Source of the DNA: Alkalibacter mobilis
GTDB taxonomy: Bacteria > Bacillota > Clostridia > Eubacteriales > Alkalibacteraceae
DNA: 64,000 nucleotides
NCBI RefSeq assembly: GCF_015594845.1
Contig: NZ_JADNRK010000001.1
Span: forward strand, 62,001 to 126,000
Direction of reading: 5' to 3'
Made by a program: the position numbers and the translations under genes. Below, piece by piece: positions 27,110 through 36,323 of this stretch. Below the pieces are notes generated by a model. The model was not told the origin of the DNA and did no database searches. It saw nothing but the letters and a program-made list of their open reading frames with translations. Positions within the stretch are counted from its first letter, which is position 1, and each line of letters opens with the position of its first letter.

Positions 27110-27670
27110 ATGAAAAAAGCTGAACGAAAAAAACAAATACTTGATTGTGCAATGACTCTTTTCGCCAAATACGGTTACAAGGGCACGACTACCGCAGCCA
27201 TTGCTAAAAAATCTGAAATTTCGGAAGTGACACTATTTAGAAATTTTTCATCCAAACAAGAAATTTTCATGAAGTGCATTGAGCCGGTGTTTGTTAACAC
27301 ACTCGAAGAGACATTGGACTTTCCCACTGAAACAGACCCTAAAGGATCACTAAAATCGATCCTTCAGGAAAGGATCAAAACTATCTCAAAAAATTATGAG
27401 CTCGTTAAATTGATACTGTCTGAATCGGAGTTCATTTCTGATTTCAGAGAAGAGAGTTTGATGCAGATAATGTCAAAAAGATTTATGGCAGTTTTCGAAA
27501 AAATCGGTATTCCAAAAGCAAAAAGAGAATTTGTTTTAAGATTGGTGATGGGATCCATCCTTTCATATTTATATCTGCCTCAAGCGGACGAAGAAAAAAT
27601 CCAACAATATTCAGCGGATCTTGCTGAAATGATAATTACTCATGCAGTCAAGGAGGTACAAAATGCATAA
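27110..27670 (+). CDS. TetR-family regulator of MMPL exporter
   Basis: An N-terminal TetR HTH (ILDCAMTLFAKYGYKGTTTAAIAKKSEISEVTLFRNFSSKQEIF) is followed by a helical ligand-binding domain, 187 residues in all. It probably represses its own operon at the palindrome 27081-27094 and is released by a hydrophobic or toxic ligand. ATG at 27110 follows GGAGGTCAAG. The end overlaps the MMPL gene by eight bases. Confidence 0.85.
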   Translation: MKKAERKKQILDCAMTLFAKYGYKGTTTAAIAKKSEISEVTLFRNFSSKQEIFMKCIEPVFVNTLEETLDFPTETDPKGSLKSILQERIKTISKNYELVKLILSESEFISDFREESLMQIMSKRFMAVFEKIGIPKAKREFVLRLVMGSILSYLYLPQADEEKIQQYSADLAEMIITHAVKEVQNA

Positions 27671-30515
27671 TCTATTCTCAAAACTTGGAGCTTTGATCGA
27701 GAGAAGGCCAATAAAAGTCTTGCTCATCTCATTGCTGGCATTTGCAATTTTAATATCCGGCGTAAGAAGCATCGGCCTGTCTACTGGTAATGAAACTCTT
27801 GTACAAAGCGATAATCCGGTATTTATTAACAACAAGGAAATGGAAGATGAATTTGGTTCCGATTCCATTCTTATACTGTTCGAAGGAGAAAATTTGGATA
27901 CACTTCTTTCATCGGAAAATATTCGCAAAATGTGGAATATTGAGCAAAAATTGGGCCAAAACGAGAATATATACTCGGTAATGTCCCCGGCTGGGATGAT
28001 AAATCAGATTTCGACCATGCAAAGTGAAAATATCAAGGATGCCGTATTGGAAATCAGCGACGGTCTGGGAGAAATTGGCAATAAGTTGACTGAAGTAGGT
28101 ACGGAGTTAAAAAACAAGGATCTTATGGATCCTTCAGAAATCGAAGAAAAGTTAAATTCCTTGTCGGGTGTTACGACTGCCTTCGACAAACTTATCGATG
28201 GTCAGACCCAATTATCTTCAGGGGCATTGCAATTGAAGGACGGCTTGTTGAAGGCTTCCGGGGGATTGAACGAAGCTTCTGCTCAGCTTGAAATACTAGG
28301 TCAGTCTGCTGCACAAAATCCAGAGCTTCAAATGAAGCTAAACGCAATCGCCCGGAATATAGCACAAAGTGCACAGGGTATTGAGACCATGGGCACTAAA
28401 TCGTCCGGCTTAAGTGAAGGAGCTCTACAAAGCGCAGGGGCTTTGGAAAACATCAAAACTAATTTGGCAAAAGAAACTGAAAGCATGAAGGCTGAGATGC
28501 CAAATGGCATGGATCCTAAAGAAATTGATGAAATGGCTGACGGATTCATTGAAATAGGTGCAAATCTGACGGACATTTCCGAAGCCATGGATACTTTCCA
28601 CACAAAAAGCCAAATGATGATCGCAGATATACCAGCGCTGCAAAGCGAAATCGACGAGATGTTTTATGACGGCCAAACTATAAGATCCGTATTTTCACAA
28701 GTTGTAGTCGATGATTCACATGTTCTCATGGTCGCGAAACTCAATGGAAACGTTGCAGACAGCCAAAAGGATGTGATCGTTTCCGACTTGAAACAGCATA
28801 TGGAATCCGAAGGATTCGAAACCATCGATTACACCATATCAGGAAAACCGGTTTTGGATTCATCGTTAAGATCAGAAATGCAAAAGAACATGCAAATGAT
28901 GGTCATGGCTGCCGTTGTTATCATGCTTGTGATCCTTACCCTAATATTCAAGGTCAAGTGGAGGATCCTAAGTCTTGGAATCATAATGATATCGGTCGTG
29001 GCGACTTTGGGACTGATGGGTTGGATCAACGTTCCCATAACAATGGTGTCTATGGCAGTGTTCCCGATCCTCATAGGGCTTGGAATAGACTATTCCATAC
29101 AGTTTCATAACAGGTATGAAGAAGACAAGTCTGTCAAAACAACTATCACTCATATAGGGAAAGCTGTGGCAGTGGCAGTTCTGGCCACTTTCCTGGGTTT
29201 CATCTCGCTTTATGCTTCACCGGTGCCTATGATTCAGGATTTCGGCAAGATGCTCACAATTGGAGTAGTGATCAGTTTTATTGGCAGCATATTCATACTT
29301 ATGAGCATCCTGAAATTAAGAGACGACTTCAGCGATGTAACGGAAGTGAAAGTTAAAAATGACCCCGATCTTAATTCTCCACTTTTAGACAGAATATTTG
29401 CAGCGTCAACTAGAATTGTAATCAAATTTTCTGCGATTATATTTGTTGTCGCAATAATTGTTTCCTCCATAGGATTTTCATACGACAGCAAAATAGGAGT
29501 GGAGAGCAACATAGAAAACTTCATGCCGCAGGACATGGATGCGCTTTCAGACATACGTTACATAAGAGACACTGTTGGTTCTACAGAGCAGATCATACTT
29601 TATTTGAACGATAACGACATACTTTCTGAGGAAAACATAAGCTGGATCGAGTCGAAAAGCGATCAACTTTTAAATGACTATCCAGAAGTAGTCGTGAACG
29701 TGAACTCAATATTGACACCTGTTCAAAATATGGATTTCGCTAATGACACCGGAGTAGAAACCGGCATTAGAGAAAAGGTCCTGGATCTTCCAGATCAACA
29801 AAAAAAGATGTTCATAAACGAAGATCTTACTCAGGGCATAGTGATCCTTGAGATAAAATACCTTCCTACTGAAAAACTTCAAAGTTTTATTTTCGACTTA
29901 AAATCTGAAATCTCTGATTCGCCCATGGATGTGGACATTACAGGTAAAAGCGTATTGGACGTGGAGATGGTTAAGGGCCTTACTTCCGGCAGGGTCGAGA
30001 TGACCCTCATAGGCTTGGGATTGGTTTTTGCAGCCTTGTTGCTAATATATAGAAACTTCTTCAAGGCACTGATTCCGCTTCTACCGGTAGTACTGATAAT
30101 CGGAATGTCAGCAGGTTCCATGCACGTTTTAGGTTTGAGCTACACTCCCATAACTGCCACCCTCGGAGCGTTGATCCTGGGGATGGGCACGGAAATGACC
30201 GTAATGGTCATGGAGCGTTATTTGGAGGAAAGAAGAAACGGTGAAAACAAGACGGAAGCTATGATCACATCCATAAAAATGATTGGCAAGGCCGTACTGG
30301 CTTCCGGCCTGACTACAATAGGTGGATTTTCGGTCTTGATTTTTTCAGAATTCGTCATATTGAAGGATTTTGGATTGATGACGGTTATAAATATATCTCT
30401 TGCCTTGATCAGTACTTTTCTGGTTTTACCGTCGATAATATACATATTTGACAGATTTCTCTTTAGCAAGAAAGAAAAAAGAGAACTTTTAAAAACCATC
30501 AACGAGACGGTGTAA
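27663..30515 (+). CDS. MMPL/RND-family transporter
   Basis: A 950-residue membrane exporter of the HAE3/MMPL type. It has one helix plus a large extracytoplasmic domain, five helices, then the same again: the expected internal duplication. The first loop (about residues 40-390) contains a long helical, Gln/Ser/Leu-rich segment likely to form a coiled coil. The membrane motif GLGIDYSIQFHNRYEED is repeated as LGMGTEMTVMVMERYLEER. The start ATG at 27663 has AAGGAGG and lies inside the regulator's last codons, giving translational coupling. Substrate unknown. Confidence 0.88.
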   Translation: MHNLFSKLGALIERRPIKVLLISLLAFAILISGVRSIGLSTGNETLVQSDNPVFINNKEMEDEFGSDSILILFEGENLDTLLSSENIRKMWNIEQKLGQNENIYSVMSPAGMINQISTMQSENIKDAVLEISDGLGEIGNKLTEVGTELKNKDLMDPSEIEEKLNSLSGVTTAFDKLIDGQTQLSSGALQLKDGLLKASGGLNEASAQLEILGQSAAQNPELQMKLNAIARNIAQSAQGIETMGTKSSGLSEGALQSAGALENIKTNLAKETESMKAEMPNGMDPKEIDEMADGFIEIGANLTDISEAMDTFHTKSQMMIADIPALQSEIDEMFYDGQTIRSVFSQVVVDDSHVLMVAKLNGNVADSQKDVIVSDLKQHMESEGFETIDYTISGKPVLDSSLRSEMQKNMQMMVMAAVVIMLVILTLIFKVKWRILSLGIIMISVVATLGLMGWINVPITMVSMAVFPILIGLGIDYSIQFHNRYEEDKSVKTTITHIGKAVAVAVLATFLGFISLYASPVPMIQDFGKMLTIGVVISFIGSIFILMSILKLRDDFSDVTEVKVKNDPDLNSPLLDRIFAASTRIVIKFSAIIFVVAIIVSSIGFSYDSKIGVESNIENFMPQDMDALSDIRYIRDTVGSTEQIILYLNDNDILSEENISWIESKSDQLLNDYPEVVVNVNSILTPVQNMDFANDTGVETGIREKVLDLPDQQKKMFINEDLTQGIVILEIKYLPTEKLQSFIFDLKSEISDSPMDVDITGKSVLDVEMVKGLTSGRVEMTLIGLGLVFAALLLIYRNFFKALIPLLPVVLIIGMSAGSMHVLGLSYTPITATLGALILGMGTEMTVMVMERYLEERRNGENKTEAMITSIKMIGKAVLASGLTTIGGFSVLIFSEFVILKDFGLMTVINISLALISTFLVLPSIIYIFDRFLFSKKEKRELLKTINETV

Positions 30516-30549
30516 GTCGAATATCTTTCAAAATCATCTTTAATGACAG

Positions 30550-30583
30550 AGGACCTTGGCTTAAGCCAAGGTCCTTTCTTTTT
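30550..30583. terminator. Bidirectional terminator
   Basis: A 26-bp perfect palindrome (11-bp arms AGGACCTTGGC around TTAA) with T-rich flanks, between the MMPL gene and the convergent gene at 30594. Confidence 0.9.
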
Positions 30584-30593
30584 ACTGCAATGA

Positions 30594-30800
30594 TCAGTCG
30601 ATCCAATCAGTCTCAGAAATATCCAGTTTCGCCATTCTTAGATCTTTGGGTGTGTTTATAGGATCGATCGACTCGATTTTTAAAAGGCATTCCTCTCTAC
30701 TCGCATAAACCGATGTCATTGCAACAGATACCAATTCATAAGTACCCCCGCCTCTAAATCTCAAATATCCCTCTTCCGATTTTGCTACGAATAATTCCAT
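30594..30800 (-). CDS. Small protein of unknown function
   Basis: 68 residues, mixed alpha/beta composition, no membrane segment. I do not recognise it. Its ATG overlaps the preceding stop codon (TAATG), and GAAGGGCAGG lies upstream, so it is co-translated with the TrpD-like gene. It is the last gene of the riboswitch-controlled unit, which suggests a function with the dehydrogenase and transferase. Confidence 0.65.
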   Translation of the reverse strand: MELFVAKSEEGYLRFRGGGTYELVSVAMTSVYASREECLLKIESIDPINTPKDLRMAKLDISETDWID

Positions 30801-31915
30801 TAAATTGCCTGCCCTTCCAAATTTGTTAAAATCTCCATACCTCTGCCGTTTAAACTTTGATTAGTCGTCCATTCTTTCAGCTTTTCATAGGCTTTGCCTT
30901 CATCTATGAGTCTGTTGGACAATTCATAACCTTCTGGAATTGTATTAACGACTCCAGTCAATTTGAAGATCAGTGCGCTGTTCAGGCTCACGATATCCCT
31001 TGAACATCCCCGGTCTGTACCATTCAAAATTTTTATCAATCTTATGGCCTCTTTTCTTCTATCGCCCTTTGGTTTCAACTCTTCAGGATTACCATTTTCG
31101 ATCCCAAGTTCTTTCAGAGTTATTTCATATTTTTCTAAAGTCCCATCCTCTTTGAGTTCACATATGATCGTTTTGCCCAATGTGGATGCTTCGTCCATCC
31201 CTAAAGTAGATCCTTCGACCTGCCCATAAACTATCATAGCTTTCTTGTATCCAATTTCTTTCATCAATTTTGCAACAGGTTCCAGCATTTCTTCCTTGTA
31301 AACACCCCTTACGGCATATTTGGGTAGAGCTGGATTGGCCAAGGACGCCGATATGTTAAGAGTAGTTCCAAAAGCAATTTGGGAAAGGATTCTTCCCAAA
31401 GCCTTTGGATGAACCAAGGGGCTCATGCCGTTGAAGATACCTATGCCCGCATTTTTAATGCTTGCAACAGCAAGTTCGGGGCTTTCCTCAACATCGATCC
31501 CCAATTCTTCCAATACATCTATGGTTCCACAAACAGAACTTAGGGCTCTTGAACCATGCTTTCCCATTTTAACTCCGCCTGCAGAGGCTATGATCGAAGA
31601 TGCCGTACTTATATTGAAGGTTTTAAATGTGTCCATGCCCGTACCTGAATTATCGACCAAGTCTATGGAATCCAATTCCTTTGGTTTTATAGTATCCACC
31701 TGATATATCGCCTTCCAACATGCAGCCATTTCTTCGATTGTTTCACCCTTTGAAGTAAGGGCTGACAAAAATGCTCCTTGCTGCATGTCCGTTTGCTCAT
31801 TTTGAAGTAGTGACATAAACGCCCTTTCGGATTCCGTATTGTCAAGATCCTCTTTTCTCACCAACTTGGATATTAACGCTCCAAACTCTCTCATGTCCAT
31901 TATTTTTTCTTGCAT
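30800..31915 (-). CDS. TrpD-like / nucleoside-phosphorylase-family transferase
   Basis: Resembles anthranilate phosphoribosyltransferase and pyrimidine nucleoside phosphorylases (glycosyl transferase family 3). A helical N-terminal domain comes first, then the phosphate/PRPP-binding region DNSGTGMDTFKTFNISTAS, where TrpD has GTGGD, and GKHGSRALSS, where TrpD has KHGNRS. It is not with trp genes; it follows a zinc dehydrogenase behind a cobalamin riboswitch. That context argues against tryptophan synthesis and for a role in cobamide or ribosyl metabolism, but the substrate is unknown. ATG at 31915 is preferred (GGAGAG eight bases upstream) over a GTG three codons earlier that touches the ribosome binding site. 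Confidence 0.7.
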   Translation of the reverse strand: MQEKIMDMREFGALISKLVRKEDLDNTESERAFMSLLQNEQTDMQQGAFLSALTSKGETIEEMAACWKAIYQVDTIKPKELDSIDLVDNSGTGMDTFKTFNISTASSIIASAGGVKMGKHGSRALSSVCGTIDVLEELGIDVEESPELAVASIKNAGIGIFNGMSPLVHPKALGRILSQIAFGTTLNISASLANPALPKYAVRGVYKEEMLEPVAKLMKEIGYKKAMIVYGQVEGSTLGMDEASTLGKTIICELKEDGTLEKYEITLKELGIENGNPEELKPKGDRRKEAIRLIKILNGTDRGCSRDIVSLNSALIFKLTGVVNTIPEGYELSNRLIDEGKAYEKLKEWTTNQSLNGRGMEILTNLEGQAI

Positions 31916-31929
31916 ATCAAGCACTCTCC

Positions 31930-32952
31930 TTATAATTTTATAATAGCCGACATCACACTTTTTTCTTCCAGTGCGAATATGGCCTTTTCAACGTCGTTCA
32001 GTGAGTATGTTTCTGCCATCAACTTTTCAAAGGGTATCATTCCAGAATCTAAAAGTTCCAATGCAACACTATTGCCTTTAAATGTACAACCGTAAGAGCC
32101 AAACAATTGAATTTCCTTGTAGTGTAATTCATTCAGGATTTTTGTATCTATTTCATCTTTATGAAGACCGCTGAAGTAGCCTATCTTTCCACCTTTAGAG
32201 CATAACCTTATTGCATCCACCAGGGATTGTGGTGAAGAATTACATATCAAAACAACATCCGGCCCTTTTCCGCAGGTGATTTCATTTAAAATCGAGTCTG
32301 CATCATCCTGACTTAGATCCAAGGTTTTTTTGTATATGGCCGTACTTAGTCTTGGTGAGTAAACATCTGCTATCACTACACTGCCATGGCTGGATTTTTC
32401 AGCCAAAAAATAATTGATCATCCCCAGCCTTCCAGCTCCTAAAATCAGAATGTTTTCCGCTCCTTTAATGCTGACCTTTTCTTGAATGTTTATTGCGCAA
32501 GCTACCGGCTCGGCAAATGTTGCAATATCAGGCGACAAACCGTCTGGGATCTTGTTCAGCACTTTTTTTGCCGAAGCTCCCTTGATTTCAATGAATTCCT
32601 GCATCCCCCCATCCTTATGAAATCCAAGGATCTCCATACTGTCACATAAATTTTCTTTTCCTACATCGCAATATCTGCAGTTATTGCAATAATTGCCCGG
32701 AAAAATTTGAACTCTGTCTCCAACTTTGAAGTCCTCTTTCAATTCTGCAGGGACATATTCTATTTCACCTGTTATTTCATGGCCCAGCACTCTAGGATAA
32801 AAAAGATCTCTATGACCTTTTCTATAACTTTTCATGTCTGCTCCGCAAACCCCGCAGTACGAAACTTTTATGATCACATCATTTTTTTGCTTCGGTTTTT
32901 CACAATTTACAACCACAAGTTTTTCAAGATCTTCCAAAACCAGTTTCTTCAC
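31930..32952 (-). CDS. Zinc-dependent medium-chain dehydrogenase
   Basis: A 340-residue MDR enzyme like threonine, sorbitol or aryl-alcohol dehydrogenases. The catalytic zinc region is CGVCGADMK and GHEITGEI. The structural zinc uses four Cys in NYCNNCRYCDVGKENLC. The Rossmann fold is ILGAGRLGM. GTG start at 32952 with AAGGTAGGG upstream. It is the first gene after the cobalamin riboswitch and its terminator, so it should be switched off when cobalamin is plentiful. Substrate cannot be told from the sequence. Confidence 0.82.
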   Translation of the reverse strand: MKKLVLEDLEKLVVVNCEKPKQKNDVIIKVSYCGVCGADMKSYRKGHRDLFYPRVLGHEITGEIEYVPAELKEDFKVGDRVQIFPGNYCNNCRYCDVGKENLCDSMEILGFHKDGGMQEFIEIKGASAKKVLNKIPDGLSPDIATFAEPVACAINIQEKVSIKGAENILILGAGRLGMINYFLAEKSSHGSVVIADVYSPRLSTAIYKKTLDLSQDDADSILNEITCGKGPDVVLICNSSPQSLVDAIRLCSKGGKIGYFSGLHKDEIDTKILNELHYKEIQLFGSYGCTFKGNSVALELLDSGMIPFEKLMAETYSLNDVEKAIFALEEKSVMSAIIKL

Positions 32953-32972
32953 ATGACCCTACCTTTCTGAAC

Positions 32973-33002
32973 AAAAATAAGCCCGCACTTAAAAAGTGCG
33001 GA
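32973..33002 (-). terminator. Riboswitch expression-platform terminator
   Basis: Minus strand: CCGCACTT and AAGTGCGG form a stem followed by TTATTTTT. It lies between the cobalamin aptamer and the dehydrogenase start codon, as expected for transcriptional attenuation. Confidence 0.85.
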
Positions 33003-33049
33003 CTTTCCAACATCCTCACGAACAACTTCCATGACTCGTAGAAGCTAAT

Positions 33050-33203
33050 TCTATTTCAGGCAGGTCTCCTGACTCAAGGCTTGACCAAACATTTCCTTCC
33101 CCATGACGAGTGGTTTATAATGTTTCCATACCTTTTACAGTGGCGGGCCCGTTCGGGACTTTCACCCGATTCCCTATTCTCTCATATTGAGCACCTGAAA
33201 TTT
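33050..33203 (-). ncRNA. Cobalamin riboswitch aptamer
   Basis: Minus strand. The B12 box AGTCAGGAGACCTGCCTG lies at 33057-33074. Upstream are the conserved GGTGAAAGTCC and CCCGCCACTGTAA segments. P1 closes by ATTTCAGG (33195-33202) pairing with CCTGAAAT (33053-33060). A terminator at 32973-33002 completes the switch. It controls the dehydrogenase, TrpD-like and 68-residue genes. Confidence 0.95.
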
Positions 33204-33214
33204 TTATTTTTTTA

Positions 33215-33243
33215 ATTGTATGACATAATTTTGAAGCTGTCAA
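33215..33243 (-). promoter_or_regulatory. Promoter of the riboswitch transcript
   Basis: -35 TTGACA (33238-33243), 17 bases, -10 TACAAT (33215-33220), ending just before the aptamer. It makes this unit independent of the phloroglucinol operon upstream. Confidence 0.85.
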
Positions 33244-33271
33244 TATAGAAAAATCACAGAATTTAAAATTA

Positions 33272-34207
33272 TTAAAATCCACCATAGGTATATTCTCTAT
33301 CAGGAACATCATTCAAATCATCTTCATCGATTTCTGCAACGCATCTGACCATGGCACCGTCACCCAACCACCATCTGATTGGAAATGCCATAAATTTAAA
33401 TCTCTTGCCTACTACTTTATCCAAATCTCCACCTACATTTTCAACACCTACGATACCGTTGCCCATCAAATATTTATGGCAAGGTTCCCAAGTGCCTTGA
33501 AGACCTGCATTTTCAAGTTTTCCGTATGCTTCCATGTATTTTTCCATACCGTGCACTTCTATGAATGTATCTTTGTGAAATTCTGCGTAGGCTTCCTTGC
33601 CAAATTTTTCAATGTACTCTTCCGATATGGGTTTTCCCGAGTTTCCAATAAGATTCATGGCAGGTGGACCGTTTTGTCCCATAGTTGTATGAAGCGGATG
33701 ATCCAATGCCTGTTGATCCATAGCCACACATTTAGGTTTATACTTTTCAAACCATTGTCCTGCCTCTCTTCCGCATCCGCATGAATAGTGGTAATAATCC
33801 TTTGTATCATCAAACTTCAGGTGCATCCCCGTTCTCAATACAAGAACCATGCCTTCCACTTCTTCATGCGTTACACCGGCTCTGGCCAGCGCATCGTCCA
33901 GGTGTGCTCCGGTGATCAATCCCCAGTCATCGACCTTGATGTCGAGACAAACCGCATCTCCGTAGTATGCATCCAGGGGCAGTTCGTGGGTGTATCTTGC
34001 GCGTTTTCCGTCGAATTCTCTCTCCATTACGTGACGTGGTGCATCAGCGTGTGTTCCGCAATGCATTACTACATCGATTTTCTGAGTCAAAACTCCACTT
34101 TTTGCCAGGTTGTGCATAGTGTCGATTTTTGGCTTTGCAAAATAAGGCCATACAGGAATATCCGCATGAAAAGGATGACTTAAATCTACCAATACTTTTT
34201 TACCCAT
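33272..34207 (-). CDS. Cyclase-family metal hydrolase, candidate dihydrophloroglucinol cyclohydrolase
   Basis: Member of the kynurenine-formamidase-like cyclase family (PF04199). The metal-binding motif HCGTHADAPRH lies near residue 50, with further conserved His/Asp residues downstream (ALDHPLHTT). At 311 residues it is longer than formamidases. In the phloroglucinol route of Clostridium scatologenes, as I recall it, a cyclohydrolase opens the ring of dihydrophloroglucinol to (S)-3-hydroxy-5-oxohexanoate, and the neighbours here fit the other steps. It is the last gene of the operon, with GGAGG before ATG. The specific function is inferred from context; the fold family is seen directly. Confidence 0.75.
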   Translation of the reverse strand: MGKKVLVDLSHPFHADIPVWPYFAKPKIDTMHNLAKSGVLTQKIDVVMHCGTHADAPRHVMEREFDGKRARYTHELPLDAYYGDAVCLDIKVDDWGLITGAHLDDALARAGVTHEEVEGMVLVLRTGMHLKFDDTKDYYHYSCGCGREAGQWFEKYKPKCVAMDQQALDHPLHTTMGQNGPPAMNLIGNSGKPISEEYIEKFGKEAYAEFHKDTFIEVHGMEKYMEAYGKLENAGLQGTWEPCHKYLMGNGIVGVENVGGDLDKVVGKRFKFMAFPIRWWLGDGAMVRCVAEIDEDDLNDVPDREYTYGGF

Positions 34208-34266
34208 TTTTTATTCCTCCGTTTTGATTAATTTTTTTGTATTTAAACCAACAATATTTTAAAAAA

Positions 34267-35124
34267 TTATTTTGTGTGTCCGCTCACGTTCCAATTCTCA
34301 AGACCCAGAATCTCTCTTGTTTCCTGTGGAGTGGCAATTTCTTTACCCATTTCAGCAACTATCCGATTTGTCCTCTCAACAAATTGTCTGTTAGATTCTG
34401 CAAGAACTTTTGGTGCATAGAATATGTTGTCCTCCATGCCTACTCTTAAATGTCCTCCCAATGCCATTGTTGCATACATTACAGGCAGGTGCATTTTACC
34501 TATTCCCAATGCTCCCCATGTACAATCTTGTGGTATAAGGCTTTTCAGGTAAACCAGGTTTTCAACTGTAGCAGCCATCCCTCCCGGCACCCCAAGAACA
34601 AACTGAAAATGAAGCGGGGCTTGTAAAACACCTTTTTTCAAATAATATAAAGCATTGTATACCATTCCTGCATCGAATATTTCGATTTCAGGCTTGACAT
34701 CCACCTCTTGCATGGCATTTCCCAATTTTTCTAAAAAGCTGGGACTATTTTCAAACACCGTATTGTGTTGCCAGTTCATTGACCCGCAATCGAAAGATGC
34801 AATCTCTGGTTTGAGTTCATAAAAAGGTTTGATTCTGACTTCATCGGACAAGCCGATCCCACCTGATGTAGTAAGGTTTATTACAATATCGCACTTCTCT
34901 CTTACTAATTTCACGGTTTGTTCAAACTTTTCGAAGCTCATGGATGCCTTGTTTTCGTCGTTTCTGACGTGGATGTGGGCTACAGATGCCCCTGCATTGT
35001 AACAATCCAAAATATCTTCAGCTATTTCTTCCGGTTGTAATGGAATATTGGGTGTGTCACTTTTTTGCGGCCACGCCCCCGTAGTTGCTACCGTCAATAT
35101 TACTTTATTTGATAAATTGCTCAT
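34267..35124 (-). CDS. BKACE-family enzyme, candidate triacetate acetoacetate-lyase
   Basis: Beta-keto-acid cleavage enzyme (DUF849, Kce family), 285 residues. The zinc-binding HxH is in [10 protein letters not shown] near residue 50, with ITVNLTTSGG-like strand [10 protein letters not shown] following. Such enzymes condense a beta-keto acid with acetyl-CoA and split it. Here the likely substrate is triacetate (3,5-dioxohexanoate), giving acetoacetate and acetoacetyl-CoA. The lysine-fermentation member Kce is less likely because no aminomutase or 3,5-diaminohexanoate dehydrogenase gene is nearby. ATG at 35124 (GGAGG upstream) overlaps the thiolase stop codon. Confidence 0.78.
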   Translation of the reverse strand: MSNLSNKVILTVATTGAWPQKSDTPNIPLQPEEIAEDILDCYNAGASVAHIHVRNDENKASMSFEKFEQTVKLVREKCDIVINLTTSGGIGLSDEVRIKPFYELKPEIASFDCGSMNWQHNTVFENSPSFLEKLGNAMQEVDVKPEIEIFDAGMVYNALYYLKKGVLQAPLHFQFVLGVPGGMAATVENLVYLKSLIPQDCTWGALGIGKMHLPVMYATMALGGHLRVGMEDNIFYAPKVLAESNRQFVERTNRIVAEMGKEIATPQETREILGLENWNVSGHTK

Positions 35125-36311
35125 GATTGACCTCCTCTTTTTACTATTATGCTGGTTCCCATTCCTCCACCGATACAAAGTGTGGCAAGTCCGGTTTTTG
35201 CATCTCTCTTTTTCATTTCATGCAATAATGTAACAAATATTCTGGCTCCTGATGCACCTATGGGGTGGCCAAGTGCTATGGCACCGCCATTGACATTGAC
35301 CTTGTCCATGTCAAAATTCAGTTCCCTGGCTACAGCCAATGCCTGCGCTGCAAAAGCTTCATTTGCTTCGATCAAGTCCAGTTCCTCTACATTGATCCCA
35401 GCTTTTTTCAATGTTTTCAGAGTGGCTGGTATGGGTCCGCAACCCATTACTTGCGGATCTACACCACCGGAACCATAAGAGACTACTTCTGCAAGTATCT
35501 CTACTCCCAGCTCTTTTGCCATGTCTTCGGACATTACCACCATCATGGCCGCCCCGTCGTTTATACCGGAAGCATTTCCAGCAGTGACCGAACCGTCTTT
35601 TTTAAATGCCGGTCTCAATTTTCCCAAAGAGTCCTTAGTCGTCCCGAATCTTGGAAATTCATCTGTGTCAACGACCTTGAATTCCCCTTTTCTCTGCGGC
35701 ACTCTGACCGGGATGATTTCGTCTTTGAATCTGCCTTCCTTGATGGCCTTTTCAGCCCTGTTTTGACTGATGACTGAAAATTCGTCTTGCTCATCTCTTG
35801 TGATCCCATACTGTTCAGCAATATTTTCGGCCGTCAACCCCATGTGGATATCTGTAAAGGCATCGGTCAATCCGTCTTTCAGCATCGTGTCGATCATAGT
35901 GCTGTCTCCCATTTTTGATCCCCACCTGTTGGAATTTATCACGTATGGTGACTGGGACATGCTCTCCGTTCCACCAGCCAATACTATTTGTGCATCTCCA
36001 GCCCTGATCATTTGCGCCGCAAGGCTGACAGCTCTCAGGCCTGAGCCGCACACCTTGTTTATCGTCATGGCCGAAACAGTTTCCGGCAATCCCGAACGTA
36101 TGGCTATCTGCCTGGAGATGTTTTGACCCAAACCTGCCGACAAAACATTTCCAACTATAACCTCGTCGATGAGTTCTTTATCGACTTTAGCCCGCTTTAT
36201 CGCTTCATGTGCCGCAGCAACCCCTAAATCCAAAGCAGAAACCGTGGACAAACTTCCTCCAAAACTCCCGATTGGTGTCCTTACAGCACTTGCTATCACT
36301 ACTTTTTTCAT
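35121..36311 (-). CDS. thlA: Acetyl-CoA acetyltransferase (thiolase)
   Basis: Splits acetoacetyl-CoA into two acetyl-CoA (or the reverse). All thiolase signatures are present: catalytic Cys in [10 protein letters not shown] (about 88), [10 protein letters not shown], His in [18 protein letters not shown] and Cys in TLCIGGGMG. Length 396 is standard. In this operon it would finish conversion of acetoacetyl-CoA from the BKACE and CoA-transferase steps. RBS CGGAGG. Confidence 0.93.
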   Translation of the reverse strand: MKKVVIASAVRTPIGSFGGSLSTVSALDLGVAAAHEAIKRAKVDKELIDEVIVGNVLSAGLGQNISRQIAIRSGLPETVSAMTINKVCGSGLRAVSLAAQMIRAGDAQIVLAGGTESMSQSPYVINSNRWGSKMGDSTMIDTMLKDGLTDAFTDIHMGLTAENIAEQYGITRDEQDEFSVISQNRAEKAIKEGRFKDEIIPVRVPQRKGEFKVVDTDEFPRFGTTKDSLGKLRPAFKKDGSVTAGNASGINDGAAMMVVMSEDMAKELGVEILAEVVSYGSGGVDPQVMGCGPIPATLKTLKKAGINVEELDLIEANEAFAAQALAVARELNFDMDKVNVNGGAIALGHPIGASGARIFVTLLHEMKKRDAKTGLATLCIGGGMGTSIIVKRGGQS

Positions 36312-36323
36312 GGTATCCTCCGT

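Noticed and set aside
30800-31915. trpD of tryptophan synthesis
   Set aside because: No other trp gene is present, the GTGGD motif is altered to GTGMD, and the gene is under a cobalamin riboswitch.
34267-35124. Lysine-fermentation enzyme Kce as the identity of the BKACE gene
   Set aside because: No lysine 2,3-aminomutase, beta-lysine mutase, 3,5-diaminohexanoate dehydrogenase or 3-aminobutyryl-CoA lyase gene is nearby; the neighbours fit triacetate chemistry instead.
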